From assembly GCF_018728565.1 (NCBI RefSeq), contig NZ_JACSOI010000011.1, positions 60,948 through 124,947 of the forward strand: a stretch of 64,000 nucleotides of DNA. Direction: 5' to 3'. Below the pieces are notes generated by a model. It had not been told where the DNA came from. It saw nothing but the letters and a program-made list of their open reading frames with translations, and ran no database searches. Positions 46,443 through 55,575 of this stretch are shown one piece after another. The position numbers and the translations under genes are program-made. The first letter of the stretch is position 1. Each line of letters begins with the position of its first letter. The stretch is from Zobellia russellii. Lineage in GTDB: Bacteria > Bacteroidota > Bacteroidia > Flavobacteriales > Flavobacteriaceae.

Positions 46443-47714
46443 TTACAACGTCTTGATGCCTTCTTTTAAAATCTGACCAAAGCGGTACATATCTTCATAC
46501 GAACAGTAAAAAGGAGCTGGTGCCAAGCGAATAACATTAGGCTCTCGCCAATCCGTAATGACTCCGTTATCCATTAAATAATCAAAAAGTGGTTTGCCCT
46601 GTCCGTGAAGAAAAACGGATAATTGGGTACCTCTATCCTCTGGAGTTATAATCTCAAAAGTGGTTCCGTCTATTTCGCCATCTATTTCATGAAGAACAAA
46701 CTCCAAATAGGCCACAATGCGATCTCTTTTCTCTAGTAAGGCATCCATGCCCACTTCCTCGAACATCTCCAAAGAAGCCAAATATGGTGCTACGGATAGT
46801 ACCGGAGGATTGCTCAACTGCCAAGCATCGGCATTTGCCATGGGTTCAAATTCCGGTTTCATTAAAAATCGGGTTTCCTTTTTGGTTCCCCACCATCCCT
46901 CAAACCTGGGTATGTCCTTTTTATTCAAATAACGCTCATGGATAAATACACCGGAAGCATTTCCGGGTCCGCTATTCATATATTTATAGCTACACCATGC
47001 GGCAAAATCCACATCCCAATCATGTAATTTTAATTCTATATTTCCGGCACCATGGGCCAAATCCCACCCTACATTGGCACCTACGGCCTTACCGGCCTTG
47101 GTAATGGTTTCCATATCAAAAACCTGACCGTTGTAGTAATTTACGCCCCCAATAAGAACCAATGCCAACTCATCTCCCAACTCTTCTATCTTTTGAAGAA
47201 CATCTTCGGTACGCCAGAAATGCTCACCATCCCTTTTCTTTACCTCTACCAAAGCATCATTGGGGTCTAACCCATGATTTCTAACCTGACTTTGCAGCAT
47301 ATACTGATCTGACGGAAATGCTTTTTCCTCACAAAGAATCTTATAACGTTTACTCGTAGGTCTGTAGAAAGTAACCATCAAAAGATGAAGGTTTACCGTT
47401 AGGGTGTTCATTACGGATACTTCCTCTGTTTTTGCCCCCACTACCTTGGCCAATGGGGCCGCTAACTGCTCGTGATAATCCCACCATGGTTTATCCGAGT
47501 GAAAGTGACCTTCTACGGCAAGCTCTTTCCAGTCGGTCATGACCTCATCTACAAACTTTTGGGTACGCTTAGGCTGCAATCCAAGGGAGTTTCCCGTAAA
47601 ATAGATAACCTGTTTTCCATTTACTTTAGGAAAATAAAATTCATCGCGATAGCTTCGTAATTTATCTTCAGAATCCAACTTTTGGGCAAACGCTAAGGTG
47701 TTCTCGAATGTCAT
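46443..47714 (-). CDS. kynU: kynureninase
   Basis: 423 residues, PLP-dependent aspartate aminotransferase fold type. The PLP lysine lies in CSYKYMNSGPG; GNSLGLQP and WDLAHGAGN are family motifs. It splits kynurenine or 3-hydroxykynurenine into alanine and (3-hydroxy)anthranilate. Functional partner of kmo at 33566-34906. A -7 box (minus strand, TATTTTTG) lies 15-22 bases upstream. Confidence 0.95.
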   Translation of the reverse strand: MTFENTLAFAQKLDSEDKLRSYRDEFYFPKVNGKQVIYFTGNSLGLQPKRTQKFVDEVMTDWKELAVEGHFHSDKPWWDYHEQLAAPLAKVVGAKTEEVSVMNTLTVNLHLLMVTFYRPTSKRYKILCEEKAFPSDQYMLQSQVRNHGLDPNDALVEVKKRDGEHFWRTEDVLQKIEELGDELALVLIGGVNYYNGQVFDMETITKAGKAVGANVGWDLAHGAGNIELKLHDWDVDFAAWCSYKYMNSGPGNASGVFIHERYLNKKDIPRFEGWWGTKKETRFLMKPEFEPMANADAWQLSNPPVLSVAPYLASLEMFEEVGMDALLEKRDRIVAYLEFVLHEIDGEIDGTTFEIITPEDRGTQLSVFLHGQGKPLFDYLMDNGVITDWREPNVIRLAPAPFYCSYEDMYRFGQILKEGIKTL

Positions 47715-47728
47715 AAAGGTCTTTTTTT

Positions 47729-47736
47729 CAAAAATA
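47729..47736 (-). promoter_or_regulatory. Bacteroidota -7 box for kynU
   Basis: Minus-strand TATTTTTG, 15 bases before the kynU start codon. Confidence 0.4.
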
Positions 47737-47770
47737 CGATTTCAGAAGGGATATTAAAGCTATTGCAGGG

Positions 47771-48238
47771 CTACTTTAAATCAACAATTCGCATCTCAAT
47801 AATATGCTTTTTAAAACCTGCTTTTTCATAGGCTTTAATAGCTGCATCATTTTCATCATAAACGGTAAGGCGTATTTCTGTAATACCTTTTGAAATGGAC
47901 CAATCCCGCAAGGCTTTCACCACCTTTTTATTGAGCCCCTTCCCCCTAAAATCCGGATGCGTGTACATAAACCCCAAATAACTATAGGTTTCATGATTAA
48001 GGTACGGTTTAGCCGGTCTGATTTTAGCATAGCCAGATGCTACCAAACGCCCGTTGAATTCAACAACTACCATCTGGGCTTCATTACTTTTTATCAATTC
48101 CCCCAAATCATAATAACTAATCGGGTCCTTCTTTAAGGTTGGGTCATACGGTCTTTCAAAAGCAATGATTCCTTGCTCAAATTCAAGCAATGTTTCCAAA
48201 TCTTCCAATGAGGCACTTCGTGTTATAAATTCACTCAT
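47771..48238 (-). CDS. GNAT-family N-acetyltransferase
   Basis: 155 residues. The acetyl-CoA-binding motif A is visible as YTHPDFRGKGLNKKVVKAL (R/QxxGxG/A type), followed by the LTVYDENDAAIKAYEKAGF motif B. Acceptor substrate unknown. Divergent from the O-methyltransferase gene and upstream of kynU on the same strand. Confidence 0.9.
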   Translation of the reverse strand: MSEFITRSASLEDLETLLEFEQGIIAFERPYDPTLKKDPISYYDLGELIKSNEAQMVVVEFNGRLVASGYAKIRPAKPYLNHETYSYLGFMYTHPDFRGKGLNKKVVKALRDWSISKGITEIRLTVYDENDAAIKAYEKAGFKKHIIEMRIVDLK

Positions 48239-48283
48239 AGTATTTACGGTTATAGGCTACGGTTATGAAATTCTAAAATACTA

Positions 48284-48291
48284 TATATTTG
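48284..48291 (+). promoter_or_regulatory. Bacteroidota -7 box for the O-methyltransferase
   Basis: TATATTTG, TAnnTTTG match, 14 bases before the ATG at 48306. Confidence 0.45.
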
Positions 48292-48305
48292 CAGAAATTT
48301 CAGGC

Positions 48306-48947
48306 ATGCATTTCTTATCTGCGGATTTAGAGGATTATATTCAAAACCATTCAGAAAACGAACCTCAATTACTTCAAGAGCTCACCAGGGAGACACATCT
48401 TAAAGTAGTTCGCCCACGTATGCTTACCGGACATTTTCAAGGTAGGGTTCTAAGCGTATTATCCAAAATAATCTACCCGAAGAACATTCTAGAAATTGGC
48501 ACCTATACGGGATATTCCGCGTTATGTCTGGCGGAGGGCATGCAGAAAGATGGGTGTTTACATACCATAGATATTAACGAGGAGCTACAGGAGATACAAG
48601 AGCGTTATTTTTCACGGAGTGCCTACAAAGACCAAATTATACAACATATTGGGGATGCCAAAAATATTATACCTCAATTAGATGCAACCTTTGACCTTGT
48701 TTTTATTGATGCCGAAAAAAAGGATTATCCCGATTATTTTGAGCTGGTCATGAAAAAGACCCGACCCGGCAGCGTTATCCTATCCGACAATGTACTATGG
48801 TCCGGAAAAGTAGTTGAAGCTGTGGACAAAAAAGATAAGGTAACCCCTATTCTGTTGGACTTCAACAAAAAGTTAAAAGAAGACCCTCGCGTAGAAACCG
48901 TTCTACTTCCTATTAGGGATGGCTTAACCCTAAGTAGGGTGCTATAA
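48306..48947 (+). CDS. class I SAM O-methyltransferase (COMT type)
   Basis: 213 residues starting at MHFLSA. SAM-binding motif ILEIGTYTGYSALCLAEG, then DINEEL, FDLVFIDAEKKDYPDYF and DNVLWSGKV are diagnostic of the catechol/caffeoyl-CoA O-methyltransferase family (methyltransf_3). Magnesium-binding acidic residues are in IDAEKKDY. Acceptor unknown. The 3' end overlaps the convergent PAP2 gene by 35 bp. Confidence 0.92.
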   Translation: MHFLSADLEDYIQNHSENEPQLLQELTRETHLKVVRPRMLTGHFQGRVLSVLSKIIYPKNILEIGTYTGYSALCLAEGMQKDGCLHTIDINEELQEIQERYFSRSAYKDQIIQHIGDAKNIIPQLDATFDLVFIDAEKKDYPDYFELVMKKTRPGSVILSDNVLWSGKVVEAVDKKDKVTPILLDFNKKLKEDPRVETVLLPIRDGLTLSRVL

Positions 48948-49485
48948 ACCTAACATATAGATTATAAAAGAACAGTGCGGAGAGAACACCAACGGTAGAG
49001 CCCACTATAATATCCGTAGGAAAGTGTACGCCTACAAATATACGGCTGAATACAAATAATAATGGCCAAACATAAAACAGCCAACACCATTTAAAGCGGT
49101 TCCTTAGAAACAGCACCACGATAGTGGTAGCCGAAAAAGAACTAGACGAATGTCCGGAAAAGAAACTATAACTGGAGGAAGGTTTAAGAATACGGATCAA
49201 TGTATTCATAGTTTCATCATTATTAGGCCGTAATCTGGCTACTACTTCTTTGGTTAAATCAGTAAGGGTAGTCACAAAAAAAATCATTGCAACTATAGTG
49301 AGCACCACATAAATTGCTTCCTTTTTTGGATAATTTATAAAAATAAGAATGAAGAATAAAGCAAATAAAGGAATCCAAGTACTAAACTGGGTTACAATAA
49401 GCCAAAATTGATCATACTCTTCAATGCCTAAATTGTTCAGGTAGATAAAAGTTTCCCTGTCCCATTCTAGAATACGATCCAGCAA
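48913..49485 (-). CDS. PAP2-family membrane phosphatase
   Basis: 190 residues with about five hydrophobic segments. All three phosphatase motifs are present: KEVVARLRP, SFFSGHSS and SRIFVGVHFPTD. Family members dephosphorylate lipid phosphates such as undecaprenyl pyrophosphate or phosphatidylglycerol phosphate; which one applies is open. Two bases separate it from the upstream TatA-like gene, so they are one transcript. Confidence 0.92.
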   Translation of the reverse strand: MLDRILEWDRETFIYLNNLGIEEYDQFWLIVTQFSTWIPLFALFFILIFINYPKKEAIYVVLTIVAMIFFVTTLTDLTKEVVARLRPNNDETMNTLIRILKPSSSYSFFSGHSSSSFSATTIVVLFLRNRFKWCWLFYVWPLLFVFSRIFVGVHFPTDIIVGSTVGVLSALFFYNLYVRFIAPYLGLSHP

Positions 49486-49487
49486 AT

Positions 49488-49826
49488 CTAACTTCTTTTG
49501 ATAGTTCCCGTAACATCATCAACGCTCTTCTTAACGTCGCTTACTCCTTTTTTGATGTCGGTACCGATTCCTGAAGTAATATTATCCTTAACCTCATCAA
49601 TATCCTTTTTGATGTCGGTTATAAAACTGGTGTCTATCCCCTGTTTATCGGCGCTTTTCTGAATTTCCTGTTTAATATCTTCCGTAGCGTCCTTTAATTG
49701 ACGCATGCCCTTGCCCAGCCCTTTGGCTATGCCAGGAATCTTATCGGCGCCAAAAACCATGACCACGATGAACATGATAAAGAATATTTCGCCTCCGCTA
49801 ATGAATAAAAAGTGCAATGAATACAT
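49488..49826 (-). CDS. tatA: TatA-family twin-arginine translocase protein
   Basis: 112 residues. The single membrane helix with a polar Glu (GGEIFFIMFIVVMVFGADKI) and the FG hinge before an amphipathic helix (GLGKGMRQLKDATEDIKQEI) are characteristic. The C-terminal tail is a charged, coiled region (IKKDIDEVKDNI). It forms the pore of the Tat export system. No tatC is nearby. It could be TatB-like, but Bacteroidota generally use TatA types. Confidence 0.88.
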   Translation of the reverse strand: MYSLHFLFISGGEIFFIMFIVVMVFGADKIPGIAKGLGKGMRQLKDATEDIKQEIQKSADKQGIDTSFITDIKKDIDEVKDNITSGIGTDIKKGVSDVKKSVDDVTGTIKRS

Positions 49827-49853
49827 ATCACAAATATAATGAAGTTTACATAG

Positions 49854-49892
49854 AAAGACCTGCTAGGTTACGAAAACCTAGCAGGTCTTTTT
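49854..49892. terminator. terminator between the M1 peptidase and tatA
   Basis: AAAGACCTGCTAGGTT and AACCTAGCAGGTCTTT are perfect 16-bp arms with a 5-base loop. The T-run is better on the plus strand, but the stem is strong enough to end minus-strand transcripts from the M1 gene, whose stop is 18 bases upstream. Confidence 0.7.
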
Positions 49893-49909
49893 GTGATATT
49901 AACAAAAAT

Positions 49910-52222
49910 TTATTTGCCTTTAATGGCGTTTTCCTTCATCTTATCAAAATCAGATTTCTCTTCTTTCTTAGGCCATGCATTGTTAGAGGTATCTATATCT
50001 GCCGTTTCTGCCTTTGGATCAACAACAACACCGGTAAGTTCTGTCTGCGAAGATATCACTACGCTCACCTCTTTATCGTTCTTGCGCCAGATTTCCGGTG
50101 GGTAGGTAATATTTTTAGTAGTTCCGTCCGCATACGTATACTCAACAATTAAAGGCATAGGTATTCCGCCCGGTTTATCATAAGTAACTTCATAAAAATA
50201 CTTAGGCTCCTTAACAGCCGCTCTTTCTTCGGCAGTTAAATTATCCATCATAAACTCCTTAAGCGATTTTGAGTTTTCCGATGGCATTTTTCCTTTTATG
50301 TTAGGGTCAATTTCTTCACTACCTTCCTCTGCCATGTAAACCAAAGGTGGTAAATCTGCCTCAGAGATACCCCTTGCCGCCATGTACTCTTGCATTTTTT
50401 TGGTGGGCTTATCCGTAACATAGTACTTCTTAATGCCCTTTACACCAATATCTACAAAATCAGTTGTATAGAACCATCCTCTCCAGTACCAATCCAAATC
50501 TACGGCAGATGCGTCTTCCATAGTTCTGAAAAAGTCCTCCGGAGTTGGGTGCTTGAACATCCAACGGTGCGAATATGTCTTGAAAGCATGATCAAAAAGC
50601 TCTCTGCCCATTACGGTCTCACGAAGAATATTTAAAGCGGTAGCCGGTTTTCCATAGGCATTTGGACCTAACTGGTACACATTTTCCGGGTTGGACATAA
50701 TAGGTGCAATGGTACTCTGATCACCTGCCATGTACGGAACAATTTTAGAAGGATCTCCCCTTCTTGACGGGTACTTGTCATTAGGCGCTATGGCTTCAGG
50801 GTATTTTTCCCCAAATTCTTGCTCGGCCATAAACTGCATGAACGTATCTAGACCTTCATCCATCCAACCCCATTGGCGTTCATCAGAATTTACGATCATA
50901 GGAAAAAAGTTGTGTCCCACCTCATGAATAATTACACTGATCATCCCGTACTTAACACGGTCCGAATATGTACCATCTTCATTGGGACGCCCATAGTTCC
51001 AGCAAATCATAGGGTATTCCATACCTTGTTGCTTGGCATGTACCGAAATTGCTTTTGGATAAGGATAATCAAACGTGTGTGATGAGTACGATTTTAAGGT
51101 ATGCGCCACTGCTTTGGTAGAATACTCTTCCCACAATGGGTTACCTTCTTTTGGATATAACGAAACCGCCATAACATCTTTGCTGCCCACCTTTACGGCC
51201 TGCATGTCCCAAATAAACTTTCTAGAGGTAGCAAAACCATAATCCCTTACGTTCTCCGCTCTAAACTTCCAGGTCTTTTTCTTTTTCGAAAACCCTTTTT
51301 CTGCTTCCTCTGCTTCTTCTTGGGTTACGATAAGTACCGGTTTATCATACGATTTTTTGGCCTTTTCATAACGCCTCATCATTTCCTTTGAAAAAACTTC
51401 CTTTCTATTTTGAAGTGTTCCCGAAGCATCCAAAACGTGATCGGCAGGTACTGTAATGTTCACATCATAATCGCCAAAGGTAAGGGCAAACTCGCCACTA
51501 CCCCAGAACTGATGGTTCTGCCATCCTTCTACATCACTATATACGGCCATTCTAGGAAAGAATTGAGCTATAACATAAGCTCGGTTTCCGTCTTTCTCAA
51601 AATATTCGTAACCAGAACGAGCACGGTTTATAGTATGGTTTGGAATATTGTAATCCCATTTGATAGAGAATGAAATTTGTTCTTTACTTTTTAAAGGTTG
51701 TGGAATATCTATACGCATCATGGTCTGGTTGATGGTATATTTTAACGGTTTTCCGTTAGCGTCCTTTACGTACGCTATATTAAACCCGCCGTCAAAAGTT
51801 TCTGTCATATATTTTTGTGCAAAAGCACTGGTTTGTTCGGCTATAGGTACACCTTCACCATTCCGTAAGGGCGACTTTGACGTTTTTGCCCGTACGTTTT
51901 GATCCAACTGTAACCAAAGGTATTCTAGATGGTCTGGAGAATTATTGGTGTAGGTGATGGTTTCCGTACCGTAGATTTTGGCATTTTTATCATCTAGCTC
52001 AATATCCATTTTGTAATCGGCTTGTTGCTGATAATAATCCGGGCCCGGAGCTCCCGAAGCGGAACGATAGTTGTTGGGAGTCGCAAACTCCTCGTACAAC
52101 TGTTTAAACTTATTCTGATTGTAATGACCGGGTTCTTTGTCTGCATTAACCCCTTTCTGTGCCATTAAAATGTTGGCAAATACAAAAAGTAACGTAGCTA
52201 GACCGTACTTTAATCTATTCAT
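49910..52222 (-). CDS. M1-family metallopeptidase (aminopeptidase N-like)
   Basis: 770 residues with a signal peptide (ending ILMAQ). Zinc motif HEVGHNFFP (HExxH) with the third ligand Glu in MDEGLDTF follows the gluzincin pattern. The canonical GAMEN exopeptidase motif appears replaced around QGMEYPMICWN. The fold is M1, but the substrate specificity is uncertain. Last gene of a five-gene minus-strand set with DUF6702 and three CarboxypepD_reg-like genes upstream. Confidence 0.9.
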   Translation of the reverse strand: MNRLKYGLATLLFVFANILMAQKGVNADKEPGHYNQNKFKQLYEEFATPNNYRSASGAPGPDYYQQQADYKMDIELDDKNAKIYGTETITYTNNSPDHLEYLWLQLDQNVRAKTSKSPLRNGEGVPIAEQTSAFAQKYMTETFDGGFNIAYVKDANGKPLKYTINQTMMRIDIPQPLKSKEQISFSIKWDYNIPNHTINRARSGYEYFEKDGNRAYVIAQFFPRMAVYSDVEGWQNHQFWGSGEFALTFGDYDVNITVPADHVLDASGTLQNRKEVFSKEMMRRYEKAKKSYDKPVLIVTQEEAEEAEKGFSKKKKTWKFRAENVRDYGFATSRKFIWDMQAVKVGSKDVMAVSLYPKEGNPLWEEYSTKAVAHTLKSYSSHTFDYPYPKAISVHAKQQGMEYPMICWNYGRPNEDGTYSDRVKYGMISVIIHEVGHNFFPMIVNSDERQWGWMDEGLDTFMQFMAEQEFGEKYPEAIAPNDKYPSRRGDPSKIVPYMAGDQSTIAPIMSNPENVYQLGPNAYGKPATALNILRETVMGRELFDHAFKTYSHRWMFKHPTPEDFFRTMEDASAVDLDWYWRGWFYTTDFVDIGVKGIKKYYVTDKPTKKMQEYMAARGISEADLPPLVYMAEEGSEEIDPNIKGKMPSENSKSLKEFMMDNLTAEERAAVKEPKYFYEVTYDKPGGIPMPLIVEYTYADGTTKNITYPPEIWRKNDKEVSVVISSQTELTGVVVDPKAETADIDTSNNAWPKKEEKSDFDKMKENAIKGK

Positions 52223-52282
52223 TTGTGTCTGTGGTTTTAAGCGTGGGAAAATATAATATTTTAAGGAATAGTTACCTAAATG

Positions 52283-52789
52283 TTATAATTTTAACATTCC
52301 TTTAGTACGAGATTTGACTAAAACAAAGCTTTTCTTATCTCCATCTATTTTTAAATGAACAACATTCTGCTGTTCTTCGAACAAATCTGTCAAAACTTCA
52401 TTTTCTATTTGAACGGATTTTAAGGTGGCTAAATCCACATTGGGGACTTCCAGATAAAATATGACCACGTCCGCATCATATTTTTTTCCAATATATGTGT
52501 AAGAAGCATGGCTACCATTAACCTGCACCACAAATTTGGACCTCAAATATTTTTCTAAATATTCATCTGCCAAGGCAGACTCTTCATCAGTTGCCAATTG
52601 GGCCTTAAAGTCATATCGTTCTAACAACAACTTCTCTAAATCATCAATAAAAACGCGGGACGTAATCTGTAATGCCTTGTCCTTTTCCGAATAATTTACA
52701 TTGGTTACGCTAACATAAAACTTATGGGCAGCAGTAAAGGCCAATAGAGGTAGCACCAATACCACCAATAGTTGTTTAAAAGAATTCAT
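52283..52789 (-). CDS. DUF6702-family exported protein
   Basis: 168 residues starting at MNSFKQ with an N-terminal hydrophobic helix (signal peptide). HKFYVSVTNVNYSEKDKALQ then ITSRVFIDDLEKLL is the usual opening of DUF6702 in Flavobacteriaceae. The domain is beta-rich; function unknown. These proteins commonly occur just upstream of an M1 peptidase gene, as here (60-bp gap), suggesting a shared process. Confidence 0.82.
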   Translation of the reverse strand: MNSFKQLLVVLVLPLLAFTAAHKFYVSVTNVNYSEKDKALQITSRVFIDDLEKLLLERYDFKAQLATDEESALADEYLEKYLRSKFVVQVNGSHASYTYIGKKYDADVVIFYLEVPNVDLATLKSVQIENEVLTDLFEEQQNVVHLKIDGDKKSFVLVKSRTKGMLKL

Positions 52790-52838
52790 AATCTCATTTT
52801 CTACTACAAAAATAGGCAAATGTTATGCCAAAATAGTA

Positions 52839-53669
52839 CTAGTCTAGGTTGTTGTTTTTTCTATACAATTGGCCTTTGGATTCTAACAACTCATACAGAG
52901 CTGCCATCTCATTTGCGTTTGCCAATTCCTTAAAATCCGCATCAACCATACAATAGTTCAAAAAGTCAGGTATTTGGTGTTCCGGAATTTTAAGGGTCTC
53001 TATAAAAACGAAGTCCGTAAAAAACAATCGTATCTCTTCTAACTGCTTATCCTGATTTTCAAAAGTTGCGTATCTTTTTAAATCTTTGGTTCTTCCGGAT
53101 AAATCATTATATAATTTAACTGTTTTTAAATCATAGAATAACTTAGGCTTAAACGTTATCGTATCGTAACCCGAAACTAAGTCCAAATATTTGACCAACT
53201 GAAGTTTTTCCCCCACTCCTCTTGGCCTTAGCCGTGCTTTTCTATTCTCTAGGCCCAGAGAAAAACCGGTAATTACGGGACCAACAGGAATTCTATTTAA
53301 ATCCCTACTCATATCTCCCGTTAAATTATAAGGCATTACCACCACCTCCTCTAGTTGATTCAACACCTGTTGCAACGGTACAACCAGCAACTTGCTCTCT
53401 AAAATAGATTTGGTTACCACCACTTCTTTTCGTTTGAATTGGATTGCCGAGAAAACCAAGGTATCATTAAGTTGAACATCTATGTCAAAAAAACCATCTG
53501 TGTCTGTAATGGTAGCCTTATTTGAAGACGTATTTAACACATGGGTGGCCATAACTTCTTCGTTCTCGCTAAAAACGCGTCCGTTTAAGGATATAGTTTC
53601 TTGGGCACATGATGTGTTTGCCACCACAGTTATGACACTCACAAAAACTAATTTTTGCAATGGTTTCAT
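52839..53669 (-). CDS. CarboxypepD_reg-like exported protein, copy 3
   Basis: 276 residues starting at MKPLQK with a signal peptide. Residues about 30-120 form a carboxypeptidase regulatory-like (CarboxypepD_reg/CNA-B) domain: VFSENEEVMATHVLNTSS then KATITDTDGFFDI. The rest, with VVVMPYNLTGDM after it, has no recognised family. No beta-barrel follows, so it is not a TonB receptor. Paralogous to the two genes upstream; see the copy at 53727-54509 for the closest match. Confidence 0.82.
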   Translation of the reverse strand: MKPLQKLVFVSVITVVANTSCAQETISLNGRVFSENEEVMATHVLNTSSNKATITDTDGFFDIDVQLNDTLVFSAIQFKRKEVVVTKSILESKLLVVPLQQVLNQLEEVVVMPYNLTGDMSRDLNRIPVGPVITGFSLGLENRKARLRPRGVGEKLQLVKYLDLVSGYDTITFKPKLFYDLKTVKLYNDLSGRTKDLKRYATFENQDKQLEEIRLFFTDFVFIETLKIPEHQIPDFLNYCMVDADFKELANANEMAALYELLESKGQLYRKNNNLD

Positions 53670-53726
53670 AGGATATGCTTTTAGCAATCTTCCACACTGA
53701 AAATTACTTTTTATTACCTACATCAC

Positions 53727-54509
53727 TTATTCCTCTCCCTCATAATTCTCACGGTACACTACACTTTTCCTTTTCATAAAAGCCCAAATACGCAGCCGGT
53801 CATGTGAGTCTACAATTTGCTGAAAAGAAGAGTCTATCTCACAGAAATACATAAATTCATCAATCTTCTCCAGAGGGATTTTCAATTCTGTTGTATAAAG
53901 TGAATCTGCATAAAACTCCCTGACTCTTTGCGTTCTCTCATATTTTGCATTTCGTTTAACACGGGCTTTCAACATTTTTTTTCGGCCTGTAATCATATTG
54001 ATCAGCGGGTCAAAACTCATATACGGGTTTGCCGTTGCGGCCTGAAATTCACGTTCGGCCTTGCTTATGGGCTTTACATAGGCATTTGGCAATCCTAAAG
54101 TTGAAGCCGTAACTACAGGCTCTGTTTTTAAAGTATTTAGATCACTGGCTATGTTTCCCGAAAGACTATATGGCATAACTATAACCTCATCCAGCTCCGT
54201 TAGAGTTTCTTCTAAAGGAATCATAAGAAGTTTACTCTCCAAGAGACTTAGGGTTACCACAATTTCCTTGCGTTTGTACTGTACCGCAGAAAATACAAGC
54301 GTATCGTTAAGCTTTGCGGCAATATTAAAAAACCCGTCAATATCCGTAATGGTAGCTTTTTTTGTAGTGGAATTTAAAACGTGGGTGGCAGCTACATCCC
54401 CATCTTTACTATAAACACGACCTTGAATTTCATCAGAAAATAAATCTTGAGCACATAAACGTGTCAAGAGTAAAAAAGAAATTAGAAAAAGAAATTTACT
54501 TCTCTTCAT
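53727..54509 (-). CDS. CarboxypepD_reg-like exported protein, copy 2
   Basis: 260 residues with a signal peptide (LLLTRLCAQ). The regulatory-like domain reads GRVYSKDGDVAATHVLNS then KKATITDIDGFFNI, very close to copy 3. The EVIVMPYSLSGN segment after the domain also matches copy 3 (EVVVMPYNLTGD). The start overlaps the end of copy 1 by 14 bp, so the three are one operon produced by tandem duplication. Confidence 0.82.
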   Translation of the reverse strand: MKRSKFLFLISFLLLTRLCAQDLFSDEIQGRVYSKDGDVAATHVLNSTTKKATITDIDGFFNIAAKLNDTLVFSAVQYKRKEIVVTLSLLESKLLMIPLEETLTELDEVIVMPYSLSGNIASDLNTLKTEPVVTASTLGLPNAYVKPISKAEREFQAATANPYMSFDPLINMITGRKKMLKARVKRNAKYERTQRVREFYADSLYTTELKIPLEKIDEFMYFCEIDSSFQQIVDSHDRLRIWAFMKRKSVVYRENYEGEE

Positions 54510-55245
54510 TCAATTGTTTTCGATAGGCCTTGCTTTTGTTCACCAGAAAATCGATCAATTCAAACTCGTTCTTCTTTAGCAACAATTGGTATTCTGGCTC
54601 ATGCGTGTCTACATATTGCAAAAAATCATCAATAGCATCTTGAGACAGTTTAAGATCGGTTACAAAAAACTCATCATCATACACCTGACGAAGCACTTGG
54701 CTCATTTTCATACGCGGGCGCTCCTCTGCATCCTCTTTTTTACCGGCTTTGGCCAGAGCTTTAAAAATATTCACAAAATTGGCACCATCCTTCATACCCC
54801 TTTCAGACTGACTTAAAGCTATATTTTCTACTTCCGAAGAACGATCAATATCATACTCTACCTTCTTAAATTCCTCATTTTGCAACTGTATAAACTTCTC
54901 CTCGTTCTCTGGGCTTACCACAACCTCGTCCAATTCGGTAACCTTTTCGTTTACTTCAACCACCAAACGACCGTTTTCTATAATTTCATCTGTAATTTTA
55001 ACCACTTCCAGTTGGTAGTTTACTGCCGTAAACGCCAATTCATCGCCCGCTTTTACCCGTATGGCAAACTGTCCCTTTTCATTGGAAATTACCGCACTTT
55101 CCGTAGTAATATTTATAACGTTCTCGTTAGGTACACTTATATTCCGGTACAACACCGTACCGCGCAGCAAGGAACGGTCATCATCTTGCGCATTCACTGC
55201 TATAAAAGAAAAAAGTACACATATTAGAGTAGGGATAATCTTCAT
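54496..55245 (-). CDS. CarboxypepD_reg-like exported protein, copy 1
   Basis: 249 residues with a signal peptide (FIAVNAQ). Domain: GTVLYRNISVPNENVINIT then ESAVISNEKGQFAI. More distant from copies 2 and 3, yet with the same order of domain and tail: DEVVVSP after the domain, and a C-terminal FLVNKSKAYRKQ where the others have SVVYREN or GQLYRKN. First gene of the minus-strand set; its promoter must lie in 55246-55575. Confidence 0.8.
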   Translation of the reverse strand: MKIIPTLICVLFSFIAVNAQDDDRSLLRGTVLYRNISVPNENVINITTESAVISNEKGQFAIRVKAGDELAFTAVNYQLEVVKITDEIIENGRLVVEVNEKVTELDEVVVSPENEEKFIQLQNEEFKKVEYDIDRSSEVENIALSQSERGMKDGANFVNIFKALAKAGKKEDAEERPRMKMSQVLRQVYDDEFFVTDLKLSQDAIDDFLQYVDTHEPEYQLLLKKNEFELIDFLVNKSKAYRKQLNEEK

Positions 55246-55575
55246 TTGGTTGTTTTATAAATGTCCTCGTTAGGGATATGGTTTTTTATTAAATCAATTT
55301 CAGGGCAACTTTATAAGGAGTACTTTCGTACTATATTAGAGTTACCCGTAAGATAAATTATGTGGATAAAGAAAGTACATGTTTTGGTCTTAAAAAAACC
55401 ATGGCGGCTAAACTTTTGTTAATTCGTATGACAGAAATTTTTACATCATAACTATCAGGTAACCAGTACGTGCAATCCTTTTAGCCAGATGAACCTGTAG
55501 TTTGTCTTGTTAAATTAGTTAAGTACCAAGATAATTTTATTTTTGTTCACCCTAATACCTTAAATTTTAAACTTT
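55246..55575. other. 330-base divergent promoter region
   Basis: No gene. It holds a short inverted repeat AGTAC-TTTC-GTACT (55319-55332), and a TAnnTTTG box TATTTTTG (55538-55545) 30 bases before the ATG at 55576. No box was seen for the minus-strand set. Confidence 0.45.
55538..55545 (+). promoter_or_regulatory. Bacteroidota -7 box for the large repeat protein
   Basis: TATTTTTG fits TAnnTTTG, 30 bases upstream of the start codon. No -33 at standard spacing. Confidence 0.4.

Noticed and set aside
49910..52222. Calling the M1 peptidase a classical aminopeptidase N
   Set aside because: The GAMEN exopeptidase motif is not found in the usual form, so only the M1 fold and zinc site are claimed.
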